Below are positions 26,178-34,030 of a stretch of 64,000 nt of DNA, in pieces. Each line of letters starts with the position of its first letter. Within the stretch, counting starts at the first letter, position 1. A program made the translations under genes and the position numbers. The notes below the pieces were generated by a model, which was not told the origin of the DNA, did not search any database, and worked only from the letters and a program-made list of their open reading frames with translations. Source of the DNA: Micromonospora sp. KC213 (GTDB lineage Bacteria; Actinomycetota; Actinomycetes; Mycobacteriales; Micromonosporaceae); assembly GCF_004348325.1 (NCBI RefSeq), contig NZ_SMKF01000003.1, forward strand, positions 56,335-120,334, given 5' to 3'.

Positions 26178-27952
26178 GTCGCCGCCAGTTGGTAGCCGTC
26201 GGCCTGGAGGCGGAACAGCCGCGCGTACTCGCCGTCGGCCGCCATCAGCTCGTCGTGCGCGCCCGACTCGACGACGCGTCCGGCGTCGAGCACGACGATG
26301 CGCCGCGCGTCGCGCAGGGTGCCCAGCCGGTGGGAGATCAGCAGCCCGGTGCGGCCGTGGCGGATCCGGGCCAGCGAGGCGTGCACGCGGGCTTCGGCAT
26401 CGGCGTCGAGCCCGGAGCTGGGCTCGTCCAGGACGAGCAGGTCGGCGTCGGCGCGCATCAGGGACCGGGCCAGCGCGACCCGCTGCCACTGCCCGCCGGA
26501 GAGGGTCACCCCGGGCTCGCCGTCCTGGTCGGCGAAGGTACGGCTGAGCAGCGTGTCGTAGCCGTGGGGCAGGGCGCGGAGGCGCTCGTGGATCTCGGCG
26601 CGCGCGGCGGCCTCCTCGACCTGCGCGGTCGTGTGCGGCAGCCGGCCGATGCCGACGTTCTCCGCCGCGGTCAGGTCGTAGCACATGAAGTCCTGGAACA
26701 CCGCCCCGATCCGCTGGCGCAACGTCTCGACCCGCAACTCGCGCAGGTCCACGCCGTCCCAGGTGATCCGGCCACGGTCGGGGTCGTAGAACCGGCAGAG
26801 CAGCTTGACGAGGGTGCTCTTGCCGGCGCCGTTGAGGCCGACGAGGCCGACGGCCTCACCGGCGGTCAGCGTGAGGTCGACGCCCCGCAGGATCCAGGGG
26901 CCGTCCTCGTCGTAGCGGAACCACACGTCCTCGAACGTGATCGCGGTGCGCAGCGGCGGTGCCGGCAGGGTCCCGTCGGCCAGGTCGGCGGGACTGTCGA
27001 GAACGGCGACGTAGTGCCGGAACAGCCGCACGGCCGTGCCGGCCTCGCCGAGCTGACCGGCGATGCCGGCCAGGCCGCTGTGTGTCGCGCCGAGAGCGGC
27101 CAGCAGGAGGGTGAGGTCACCGAGGCTGAGCCGGCCACGGACCGCGGCGTTCACCGCGATCACCGTCGCGGCGAGCGTCACGGCGGCACCGGCCAGCGCC
27201 CAACAGGTCTGCACCACCGTGGCGTGCCGCGCGGCGGCCAGCTCGATCCGGGCTGCCCCCCGCACGGCGCCCGCGAGCCGGCCGTGGAAGAACCGGCCGA
27301 GGTCGTAGAGGCGCACCTCCCGGGCGGCGCGCAGGTCGGTCAGCACGGCCTGGAACAGGAACCGGGCCCGGAACAGACCGGCGCTGTCCTCCACGGCCCG
27401 CGCGGCCCGGCGGGACAGTCGCAGCTGGATGAGGAACTCGGGCACGGCCACGGCGAGCAGGAGCAGGCCGGCCGGCGGCCACAGGGACGTCAGAATGGCG
27501 GCGAAGCCGCCGATGGTGACGACGTTCTGGGCCACGTCGACCGTGAACATGACGACCGCGTAGGGCGCCTGGTTGGCGGCCTGCTGGGCCAGCGCCAACC
27601 GGTCGCGCAGGGCCGGCTGCTCGAAGGGGCCCAGGCCGAGGAAGCTGTTCAGTTTCCGGTACAGCCGCACGTCGGCGGCGATCGTGATCGCGTTCTGCAG
27701 CGCCGTGGTGAAGTAGCCGGACAGGCGGCTGGCGATTGCCGCCAGTGCCCCCAGGACGGCGATCGCCACGGCGTACCAGGTCGCGGTCGACGGGTTGGCC
27801 GAGCGGCCCCTGCTGACCTCGTCGAACAGCAGCTTCGTGAACCAGGCGATGCCGACCGGCGGCGCCGCGCCGACGAGGACCAGAGCGACCATGGCGGCGA
27901 GCGCCTTCGGGTCGGCGCAGCCCAGCCGCAGGGCGGCTCGCAGGGTGGCCAC
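26174..27952 (-). CDS. ABC peptide exporter (fused membrane and ATPase), peptide locus 2
   Basis: 592 aa from a GTG start. Six membrane helices lie at about residues 15-305. The ATPase part has Walker A GLNGAGKST, the Q-loop FQDFMCYD, signature LSGGQWQR, Walker B LLVLDEPSS and the H-loop SHRL. No C39 peptidase domain is fused. Several long blocks match the locus 1 exporter nearly word for word, including FRLQADGY at the end. The start lies 2 nt after the thioredoxin-like stop. It probably carries the precursor out of the cell before leader removal. Confidence 0.92.
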   Translation of the reverse strand: MATLRAALRLGCADPKALAAMVALVLVGAAPPVGIAWFTKLLFDEVSRGRSANPSTATWYAVAIAVLGALAAIASRLSGYFTTALQNAITIAADVRLYRKLNSFLGLGPFEQPALRDRLALAQQAANQAPYAVVMFTVDVAQNVVTIGGFAAILTSLWPPAGLLLLAVAVPEFLIQLRLSRRAARAVEDSAGLFRARFLFQAVLTDLRAAREVRLYDLGRFFHGRLAGAVRGAARIELAAARHATVVQTCWALAGAAVTLAATVIAVNAAVRGRLSLGDLTLLLAALGATHSGLAGIAGQLGEAGTAVRLFRHYVAVLDSPADLADGTLPAPPLRTAITFEDVWFRYDEDGPWILRGVDLTLTAGEAVGLVGLNGAGKSTLVKLLCRFYDPDRGRITWDGVDLRELRVETLRQRIGAVFQDFMCYDLTAAENVGIGRLPHTTAQVEEAAARAEIHERLRALPHGYDTLLSRTFADQDGEPGVTLSGGQWQRVALARSLMRADADLLVLDEPSSGLDADAEARVHASLARIRHGRTGLLISHRLGTLRDARRIVVLDAGRVVESGAHDELMAADGEYARLFRLQADGYQLAAT

Positions 27953-27954
27953 GC

Positions 27955-28437
27955 TCAGGCCAGGACCGGAAGCTGGTGGCTGGAGTCGACGACGACGCCG
28001 TCGACGACCGAGAGCACAGCGGGGAACCCCTTGACCTGGAACTCCTTCTCGGCCTGCGGCTCGGACATGGTGGCCGTGTCGAAACCGGTGAGGCGGGGAG
28101 CCATCGCCGCCGTCTCCGCCGGCGTGCCGATCATGAACACGAGGGTGTCGTGGCGGTAGCGGTCGGCGTCGGCGGTGAGAGCGTCCAGGAGAGTCTGGCA
28201 GGGTGGGCAGGTGGGGGTCAGCATGACCACCGTGCGCCGGCCGGTGGTCAGGTCGGCGTGCGGGAAGCCGGTGACGTCCAGGCCCGGGGCGGGCAGCACC
28301 TCGGGGACGGGCTCGCCGTCGTGGGCGTGGCCGGCCTGCATCTCGCGCAGTCGCCGGGCGAGGGCCAGGGTCAGGACGAGGTTGAGCACGGCGACCGCGC
28401 CGACGACAGCGACAGCGGCGTAGGCGAAACCCGACAT
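27955..28437 (-). CDS. Membrane-anchored thioredoxin-like (MauD-type) protein, peptide locus 2
   Basis: 160 aa with GAGGAG upstream of the ATG. One membrane anchor (about residues 5-28) precedes a thioredoxin fold with the active site TPTCPPCQTL (Cys77 and Cys80) and cis-Pro loop KGFPAVL. The motif CPPC differs from CRHC in locus 1, which may tune the redox potential. It is the first gene after the precursor, separated from it by a strong hairpin. Confidence 0.87.
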   Translation of the reverse strand: MSGFAYAAVAVVGAVAVLNLVLTLALARRLREMQAGHAHDGEPVPEVLPAPGLDVTGFPHADLTTGRRTVVMLTPTCPPCQTLLDALTADADRYRHDTLVFMIGTPAETAAMAPRLTGFDTATMSEPQAEKEFQVKGFPAVLSVVDGVVVDSSHQLPVLA

Positions 28438-28464
28438 GGGAACTCCTCGGCGAGTCAGAGGGGT

Positions 28465-28492
28465 GGGGGCCGCGCCGGCCGGCGCGGCCCCC
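28465..28492 (-). terminator. Perfect 28-bp GC palindrome 12 nt after precursor 2
   Basis: The 28 bases are fully self-complementary (GGGGGCCGCGCC-GGCC-GGCGCGGCCCCC). It begins 12 nt after the precursor stop, the same distance as in locus 1. It can act as an attenuator that sets a high ratio of precursor to maturation enzymes. Confidence 0.8.
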
Positions 28493-28504
28493 GGGAAAGT
28501 CAGG

Positions 28505-28744
28505 TCAGCAGACGCCGGCCTTCTTGACATAGCAGATCGCCCGCGACGTCGAGGTCACGCACGCGCCGTTGCAGTTGTAGTAGCCCTGCCGGTAGCGGCG
28601 GAAGTAGTCGCCGCCCGAGCAGTAGCCGTCGGACGCGACGCACGAGCACTTCTGGCCGTGCTCCGGCACGCAGGCGCCGGCCACCTCGCGGCCGAGCACC
28701 TTGCCGAGGACGGCGTCGCCGACGCGGGCAATGATCTTGGTCAT
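28505..28744 (-). CDS. Cysteine-rich secreted peptide precursor 2
   Basis: 79 aa with a near-perfect Shine-Dalgarno AAAGGAGGT seven bases from the ATG. The leader (24 residues) begins MTKIIARVGDAVLG and ends VAGA, giving an AxA site before Cys. The proposed 55-residue core has eight Cys at core positions 1, 9, 11, 18, 34, 38, 47 and 55, is rich in Tyr, Gly and Arg, and ends in Cys. The leader shares II-x-R-[LV]-GD and the AxA-Cys junction with precursor 1; Cys spacings differ, so the two cores are diverged products. The core shows a faint similarity in style to the cross-linked Cys-rich small subunit of methylamine dehydrogenase, which I do not press. Confidence 0.8.
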   Translation of the reverse strand: MTKIIARVGDAVLGKVLGREVAGACVPEHGQKCSCVASDGYCSGGDYFRRYRQGYYNCNGACVTSTSRAICYVKKAGVC

Positions 28745-28781
28745 GGCAGACCTCCTTTGTGGGTGGTTGCCGATCACTGTG

Positions 28782-28810
28782 CTGGACGCCGCTGCGCTTG
28801 CCCTGCGCTT
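28782..28810 (-). promoter_or_regulatory. SARP-like direct repeats upstream of precursor 2
   Basis: On the minus strand AAGCGCA (28810-28804) and AAGCGCA (28799-28793) are identical heptads 11 bp apart, followed at the same period by a weak third, CGTCCAG (28788-28782). The first starts directly after the SARP stop codon, as in locus 1. Confidence 0.55.
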
Positions 28811-31762
28811 CTACTGCGCGCGGGCTGCGTCCCGCCAGTGGGCCAGCCGTTCGCGCAGGTCATCGGCGTACGCGGCGTTGAAGTGCTCGAAGGTGCGCAG
28901 CGCCTCCCCGCCCAGCGCGACGGCCCGGTCGTACCTGCCCAGGGCGGCCTGCGCCCGCGCCAACAGGCTCAGCGAGTTCGCGAGCGGGAACGGCTGCCCG
29001 ATGCCGCGCAGCATCGCCACCGAGCCCTCCAGTTCGGCCACCGCCTGACCGGCGTCGCCCTCCTCGAGGTGCACCTTCCCGAGCAGCCGGCGGGAGATCG
29101 CCTCGCCCCACTCGTGGCGCATCTCGCGGAACGCCGACACCGTACGGGTCAGCAGCCGGCGTGCGGCCACGCTGTCCCCGCAGGCGAGATGCGTCGCGGC
29201 CAGCGCCTGCTCGGCGGTGGTCACGCTCATCCGGTCACCGAGCCGGCGAGCGGCGGTCACCGCCTGCCGCAGCTGCTCCAGCGCCTGCGACCACTGCTCG
29301 GCATGCCGATGCAGCAGCCCGATGCTCTCCCGCGCGAGCGCCTCGCCCCACAGGTCGCCGCCATCCTCGAACAGCCGCAGGGCCGCGGCGTAGGCGGCGT
29401 GGGCGAACGGGGAGGTGTGCTGGTACTGCCCGTGCTGCATGCCGAGGGCCAGCAGCACGTGCCCGCCGACCGGGCCGACCGGCCAGTGCGCGGCGCACAA
29501 CCGCACCATCAGCAGCAGCGCGGCGTCCGCCTCCCGCAACCGACCGAGCTGACGGCAGCACAGCGAGTAGCCCTGCAACGCGACGAGCCGGTGCGCCAGT
29601 GCGTCGCGATCACCACGGCGCTGCCCACCCAGCGGCCCGCAGCCGTCCCGATGTGCCGCGCGCAGCAGCGGAACGGCTTCGGCGTGCCGGTTCAACACCC
29701 GGTAGGCCGTGCCCAGGTGGAGCCGCAGCGACATGCGGGTCGGCAACGGCAGGTCGGCGTGATGGTCGAGCACGCCGCGCAGGCAGTCGACGAACTCGGG
29801 CAGGTGTTGGCTGCGCATCATCGCGAAATTGCCCATCGTGCGGGCCAGCCGTCCGGCCAGGTCGACCGCGCCCAGCCCCAGCAGGTCCCGCACCGCCGCG
29901 ACCAGGTTCTCCAACTCCGCCTCGAACCAGTCCACGGCGTCCCCGGCGTCGATCACGCACCCCACGTCCGCGACCGGCAGGGCCTTGCAGGGCAGTGACG
30001 CGGCGGCGCGCTCGGCGTACGCGTGCAGCCGCGCGTACCAGGTGATCACCTCATCGGCGGTGACGTCGGTGCGCTCCCGGGCCTGCAACCGGACCAGGTC
30101 GTGCATACGTACCCTGCCGTCGGGATCGGCGGTCAGCAGGTGGGACCGGCACAGCTGTTCCAGCAGCGGCTCGGTGGTCTCGTCCCACATACCGAAGCTG
30201 CGCAGCGACGTGCGGCTGAGCACCGCGAGCAGCCGCGCGGCGGGCGGTGGCAAACGCTCGAGGCCGACGGTGAAGCTGGTGCGCACGTCGAGCCCATCGA
30301 GCGACAGCTCGTCGAGGCGGCGCCGCTCGTCGCGCAGCCGGTCGCGCAGCCGTGCCACGGTCATCGCGTCCCGCTCGGCCAGCCGCACGCCGGCGATGCG
30401 CAACGCCAGCGGCAGACGGCCACACAACTCCACGACGTCGGCTGCCGCCGCGGCCTCCCGGTTGATCCGCTCGGCACCGGCGAGCCCGGCCAGCAGGTCC
30501 AAACCGTCGTCGACCGGCAGGACGTCGAGTGTGACGACCTGGGTGCCCGGCAGCCCGGGCAACGCCGCGGTGCTGGTGATGAGGGCGCTGCCGCCGGCGG
30601 GCGGAAGCAGAAGGCGCACCTGGGCCGCATCCGCCGCGCTGTCCAACATCACCAACATGGGCTGGTCGGCGAGCACGGACCGGTACAGCGCCGCGCGTTC
30701 CTCGGCCGCTACCGGGATGGCCTCGCCGGCCACCCCGAGGGCACGCAGAAAGGCGCCGAGCACCGCGCCGGGTCGTGCCGGGTCCGTGGTGTTGCCGCGC
30801 AGGTCCGCGTACAGGCACCCGGCGGGAAAACGATGGCGGCACTCGTGGGCCGCCCGCAGCGCCAGCGTGGTCTTGCCCGTTCCCGCAAGCCCGGTCACGA
30901 CGACGACCTGAGCAGCCCCGGCGGCTGATGGGGGCCGGCCCAGCAACGACAGCAGCAGCCCGAGTTCCTTGTCCCGCCCGACGAAGTCACCGGTGACGCC
31001 GGGGAGCTGGTTGGGACGTACCCATGCTCGCGGGGGCGTGTCCTGCTCGCTGCCGAGGATCTCCCGGTGCAGCTGCTGCAGCTGCGGTCCCGGGTCGATG
31101 CCGTGCTCGTCGGCGAGAATCCGGGCCCCGTCCCGGTACACGGCGAGCGCCTCCGCCTGCCGGCCGCTGCGGTGCAGGGCCACCATGAGCTGGCCGCGCA
31201 GCCGTTCCCGCAGCGGCTGGTCACGCACCAGTGTGGTCAGCTCCGGCACCAGCTCCTGATGCAGACCGAGCGACAGCAATGCCTCGACGCGCAGCTCGAT
31301 CGCTTGCTGACGCAGCTCGCGAAGCCGGTCGCGCTCGAAGTCGACCAGTCGTGCACCGACGTCGACGAACGCGTCGTCGCGCCAACGCGCCAGCGCGCGG
31401 TCGAGCAGCTCCACGGCACGCCGGGCGTCGGTGGCGGCCGCAGCGGCCTGCACCTCGGCGCCGAACTCCGCCGCGTCCACCACCACCATGGCGTTCAGCT
31501 CGTAACCAGGTGACCTGGTGAGGATCAACTCCGGCGTCGCACTGCGCCGGACCGAGGCGACGACCGCCTGGACCCGGTTACGCGCTCCTGCGGGCGGGTG
31601 GTCCGGCCAGAGACCGTCGATCAGACGGTCGACGGAGACTATGCGTCCACGATGGGCTGCCAGGCCCGCCACGAATGCCCGTTCCAGCGGGGCGAGCGGC
31701 ACAGCTACCCCGTCGACGCTCAACTGGATCCGTCCGAGGACGCCGATCCGATACCCGCACAC
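28811..31762 (-). CDS. AfsR-like regulator (SARP + NB-ARC + TPR), peptide locus 2
   Basis: 983 aa. The OmpR-like winged helix (about residues 1-90: IGVLGRIQLSVDG...LIDGLWPDHPP) and BTAD (about 95-240) are followed by an NB-ARC ATPase (Walker A TGLAGTGKTT near 285; Walker B-like PMLVMLDSA) and a C-terminal array of TPR repeats (about 640-970). The architecture is that of AfsR, a STAND-type activator of secondary metabolism. It lies directly upstream of and co-directional with the precursor gene, whose promoter carries 11-bp-spaced repeats. The GTG start lies inside an inverted repeat. Confidence 0.9.
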   Translation of the reverse strand: MCGYRIGVLGRIQLSVDGVAVPLAPLERAFVAGLAAHRGRIVSVDRLIDGLWPDHPPAGARNRVQAVVASVRRSATPELILTRSPGYELNAMVVVDAAEFGAEVQAAAAATDARRAVELLDRALARWRDDAFVDVGARLVDFERDRLRELRQQAIELRVEALLSLGLHQELVPELTTLVRDQPLRERLRGQLMVALHRSGRQAEALAVYRDGARILADEHGIDPGPQLQQLHREILGSEQDTPPRAWVRPNQLPGVTGDFVGRDKELGLLLSLLGRPPSAAGAAQVVVVTGLAGTGKTTLALRAAHECRHRFPAGCLYADLRGNTTDPARPGAVLGAFLRALGVAGEAIPVAAEERAALYRSVLADQPMLVMLDSAADAAQVRLLLPPAGGSALITSTAALPGLPGTQVVTLDVLPVDDGLDLLAGLAGAERINREAAAAADVVELCGRLPLALRIAGVRLAERDAMTVARLRDRLRDERRRLDELSLDGLDVRTSFTVGLERLPPPAARLLAVLSRTSLRSFGMWDETTEPLLEQLCRSHLLTADPDGRVRMHDLVRLQARERTDVTADEVITWYARLHAYAERAAASLPCKALPVADVGCVIDAGDAVDWFEAELENLVAAVRDLLGLGAVDLAGRLARTMGNFAMMRSQHLPEFVDCLRGVLDHHADLPLPTRMSLRLHLGTAYRVLNRHAEAVPLLRAAHRDGCGPLGGQRRGDRDALAHRLVALQGYSLCCRQLGRLREADAALLLMVRLCAAHWPVGPVGGHVLLALGMQHGQYQHTSPFAHAAYAAALRLFEDGGDLWGEALARESIGLLHRHAEQWSQALEQLRQAVTAARRLGDRMSVTTAEQALAATHLACGDSVAARRLLTRTVSAFREMRHEWGEAISRRLLGKVHLEEGDAGQAVAELEGSVAMLRGIGQPFPLANSLSLLARAQAALGRYDRAVALGGEALRTFEHFNAAYADDLRERLAHWRDAARAQ

Positions 31763-31785
31763 CGCGCAAAGCTAGCGCGGTGTGC
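31757..31785 (-). promoter_or_regulatory. Inverted repeat covering the start codon of the locus 2 regulator
   Basis: GCACACCGCGC (31757-31767) and GCGCGGTGTGC (31775-31785) form a perfect 11-bp inverted repeat with a 7-nt spacer. The regulator's GTG (31762-31760) lies inside one arm. It could be an operator or an RNA hairpin that hides the start codon. Confidence 0.55.
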
Positions 31786-31845
31786 ACCGGTTGCGTCTCG
31801 GGGTACCTGTGCCGGCGCTGGCGCAGTTCTGCGTTGGTATGTCGA

Positions 31846-33228
31846 TCAGCCCAGCCCGGCGAGGAACGCCTGGATGGCCGCGATTCCGCAGCGCAACTCC
31901 TCGTCGTTCAGGTGGCCGAAGGCCAGCACGATGCCGGCGGGCGAGTTCGCGGGGTCGACCCGGTAGAACTCGGCCAGTGGGGTCACGGCCACGCCGAGCC
32001 CGGCCAGCCGGGCCACCATGGCGGTGGCCAGTTGCTGGGGCAGCAGCAACGTCGCGGTCGACCCGCGGGGGCCGATCATGACGCGGACGGGGTGCGGCAC
32101 CGGGTCGAGTGCGGCCCGCACCTGCTCGCGCCGCTCGGTGAAGAGCCGGCCGATCCGCGTGGCTCGGTGCACGAGTACACCGTCCCGCAACAGCCGGGTA
32201 TACGCGGCCTGGGTGGTACGGGCGACCGGCCCGTCGTCGTCGCCGATCAGGTCCGCGATGCGCGGCGTGAGCTCGCGCGGTATCACCAGATACGCCAGGC
32301 CGGGGGGAGCGAGACTGTCACCGATCGTGCCCGCCATGGCCACCCGCTGTCCGCCGGCCAGACTGAACAGCGCCGGCAACGGCAACCCGTCACCGGAACC
32401 GGCCTGTTCCGTATTGATGTCGACCAGATATCCGCCGGTGCGGAAGGCCCAGTCCACCAGGGCATGACGTTGGTCCAGCGTCAGTACCGTGCCGAGCGGA
32501 TGGTTTCCCTCCGCGAACACCACCGCGACGTCGGCGGCGTCTGCCTGTTGCGGGACCGCATTCTCCGGCAGGGCGCCGACGGTCCAGCCGGCCTGCCGTC
32601 CAGCCAGCACCGGATAGGCCGGTGCGGGCTGCTCCACCGCAATCCGGCGGCCCACCGACTGCGCCTGGCCGATCGCCTCGAACAGCAGCCAGCAGGCCTG
32701 ACGTAGCCCGGACGCCACGACCACCTCGTCGGCGTCCACTCTGATGCCCCTGGTGCGGCGCAGGTGCGCGGCGACGGCCTCCCGCAGGGTGGGCATACCC
32801 AGTGGTGCCGTCTGATCCAACGGAGGCTGGTAACTGGCCTCCCGCCACGCGGCACGCCAGGCGGCCAACGGAAACGCGCGGGTCGGGGCGGGGCCGGGGG
32901 TGAAGTCGCACACCCGACGGGCCGGTGCCGCCAGTGCCCTGCGTGGGCGTCGCGTCGGGTCGATCTGCAGTTGCCGGACGTAGGTGCCCGAGCCGGGCCT
33001 GCTCTCCACCAAACCCTTGGCCAGCAGTAGCTCGTACGCCGAGATGACCACGCCCCGGGACACGCCCAGCAGCCGAGCCAGGTCCCTCGTCGACGGCAGC
33101 CGCGTCGCGGGAGCGAGCTGACCTCGGTGAATGGCGCGGGCCAGTTGGGTCACCAGTTGCTGAGGCAGATGCTCCGTGCGCTCGCGGCGCAGGTTGATGT
33201 GGACGGTGAGCTGATCGGCTCCGCGCAT
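31846..33228 (-). CDS. MocR-like GntR regulator with degenerate aminotransferase domain
   Basis: 460 aa. An N-terminal GntR winged helix (about residues 15-85: LVTQLARAIHRGQLAPATRLPSTRDLARLLGVSRGVV) is joined to a class I aminotransferase-like domain, the MocR/PdxR architecture. The segment that normally holds the PLP-binding Lys (SFSKxLAPGLRLGY) reads GTIGDSLAPPGLAYL, and the usual DDYDxEFRY segment reads VDINTEQAG. Both the Schiff-base Lys and the pyridine-pairing Asp motif are therefore altered, so PLP chemistry is unlikely and another ligand, or none, may be sensed. It faces no obvious target gene. Confidence 0.85.
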   Translation of the reverse strand: MRGADQLTVHINLRRERTEHLPQQLVTQLARAIHRGQLAPATRLPSTRDLARLLGVSRGVVISAYELLLAKGLVESRPGSGTYVRQLQIDPTRRPRRALAAPARRVCDFTPGPAPTRAFPLAAWRAAWREASYQPPLDQTAPLGMPTLREAVAAHLRRTRGIRVDADEVVVASGLRQACWLLFEAIGQAQSVGRRIAVEQPAPAYPVLAGRQAGWTVGALPENAVPQQADAADVAVVFAEGNHPLGTVLTLDQRHALVDWAFRTGGYLVDINTEQAGSGDGLPLPALFSLAGGQRVAMAGTIGDSLAPPGLAYLVIPRELTPRIADLIGDDDGPVARTTQAAYTRLLRDGVLVHRATRIGRLFTERREQVRAALDPVPHPVRVMIGPRGSTATLLLPQQLATAMVARLAGLGVAVTPLAEFYRVDPANSPAGIVLAFGHLNDEELRCGIAAIQAFLAGLG

Positions 33229-33986
33229 GTTTCCCCCATTGTCTCGACGGCTGTCCGACCCGCGATGGTCGACCGGCCCGGCCCCCCCAAGACTTTGGTC
33301 GGCGCCGCGCTCCGGTCACCGGGCACGGCGCCACGCCGCTGTGACCTGGGTAACCGCCTGTCGATGCAGGTCAGCGGCGCGCTTCGGCGGGGACGGGCCG
33401 AGCCCGCCCAGGGACAGTGCCACGCGCTCCGGCTGATCCGGCGCGATTCTGGACGCGGCTGGACAACGCTGGACACCGGGTGGTCACGACGCGGTCAGCA
33501 CTGCGCGCAACGCCGTCAACCGGGCGTCCCCCGCGCCGCCCTGGCGTTCCTCCGGCGCGCACGCCGATCTTGACCATCGGCTGGTACGGTGACCGCGGCC
33601 GCCGCGACCGCGGACCTGGACCGTCGGCACACCGGTTCGCGGCACCTCGCGGGCTACGGGCGGCGCCCAGCTGAGTTCGGACATCCGACGGCCATGGACG
33701 CTCTGACCGCCCTGTGGGTCGCGGCCACCGACCTGGACCGTCCACGGCGGTCGTCGCCGCGCTGCGGGCATTGCGTCCCCGACAGGGTGATGCCCCTGAC
33801 CCCAAGACTGCCGAAACCACCTGAGCAGGGTCTCTATCGGACGTTGGCGTGCGCGACGCACTGCCATGGCTCGAGTGCTCGCCCCGAGGTCAGAGCCGGT
33901 CAGGCGGGATGGCGGCGGTCCACAACAGCACGCCGGGTCCGCGCTCGAACCACCACACCTAGCGGGCGGAATCAACCAACGAAACA
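33229..33986. other. 758-bp intergenic stretch with a dispersed repeat
   Basis: No convincing gene. It contains copy A of the 94-bp repeat (33390-33483). Open frames on both strands here have no recognisable product and no ribosome-binding site. Confidence 0.5.
33390..33483 (+). repeat. 94-bp dispersed repeat, copy A
   Basis: Ungapped match of about 82 of 94 bases (about 87 percent, counted by eye) to 49085-49178, same orientation. It opens GGGACGGGCCGAGCCCGCCC and closes with tandem CTGGAC steps (GGACGCGGCTGGACAACGCT). Both copies lie in intergenic DNA 150 bp or less upstream of a minus-strand gene start (33228 and 49060). Confidence 0.75.
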
Positions 33987-34022
33987 CCCCGACCGCTACG
34001 TGCGAGCACGTAGCGGTCGGGG
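33987..34022 (-). terminator. Terminator of the LCAT-like gene
   Basis: CCCCGACCGCTACGTG and CACGTAGCGGTCGGGG form a perfect 16-bp stem with a CGAG loop. It lies 8 nt past the stop of the minus-strand gene and is followed on that strand by a T-rich stretch (TGTTTCGTT). Confidence 0.88.
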
Positions 34023-34030
34023 CGGCGGTG

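Noticed and set aside
26189..28159. 656-codon open frame on the plus strand across the locus 2 exporter
   Set aside because: Antisense shadow of the exporter and thioredoxin-like genes, rich in Gly, Gln, Val and Arg with no domain.
28505..28744. Precursor 2 as a methylamine dehydrogenase small-subunit homologue
   Set aside because: Cys-rich and linked to MauE/MauD-like genes, but lacks the Trp pair for tryptophylquinone, has fewer Cys, and no large subunit or mauG is present.
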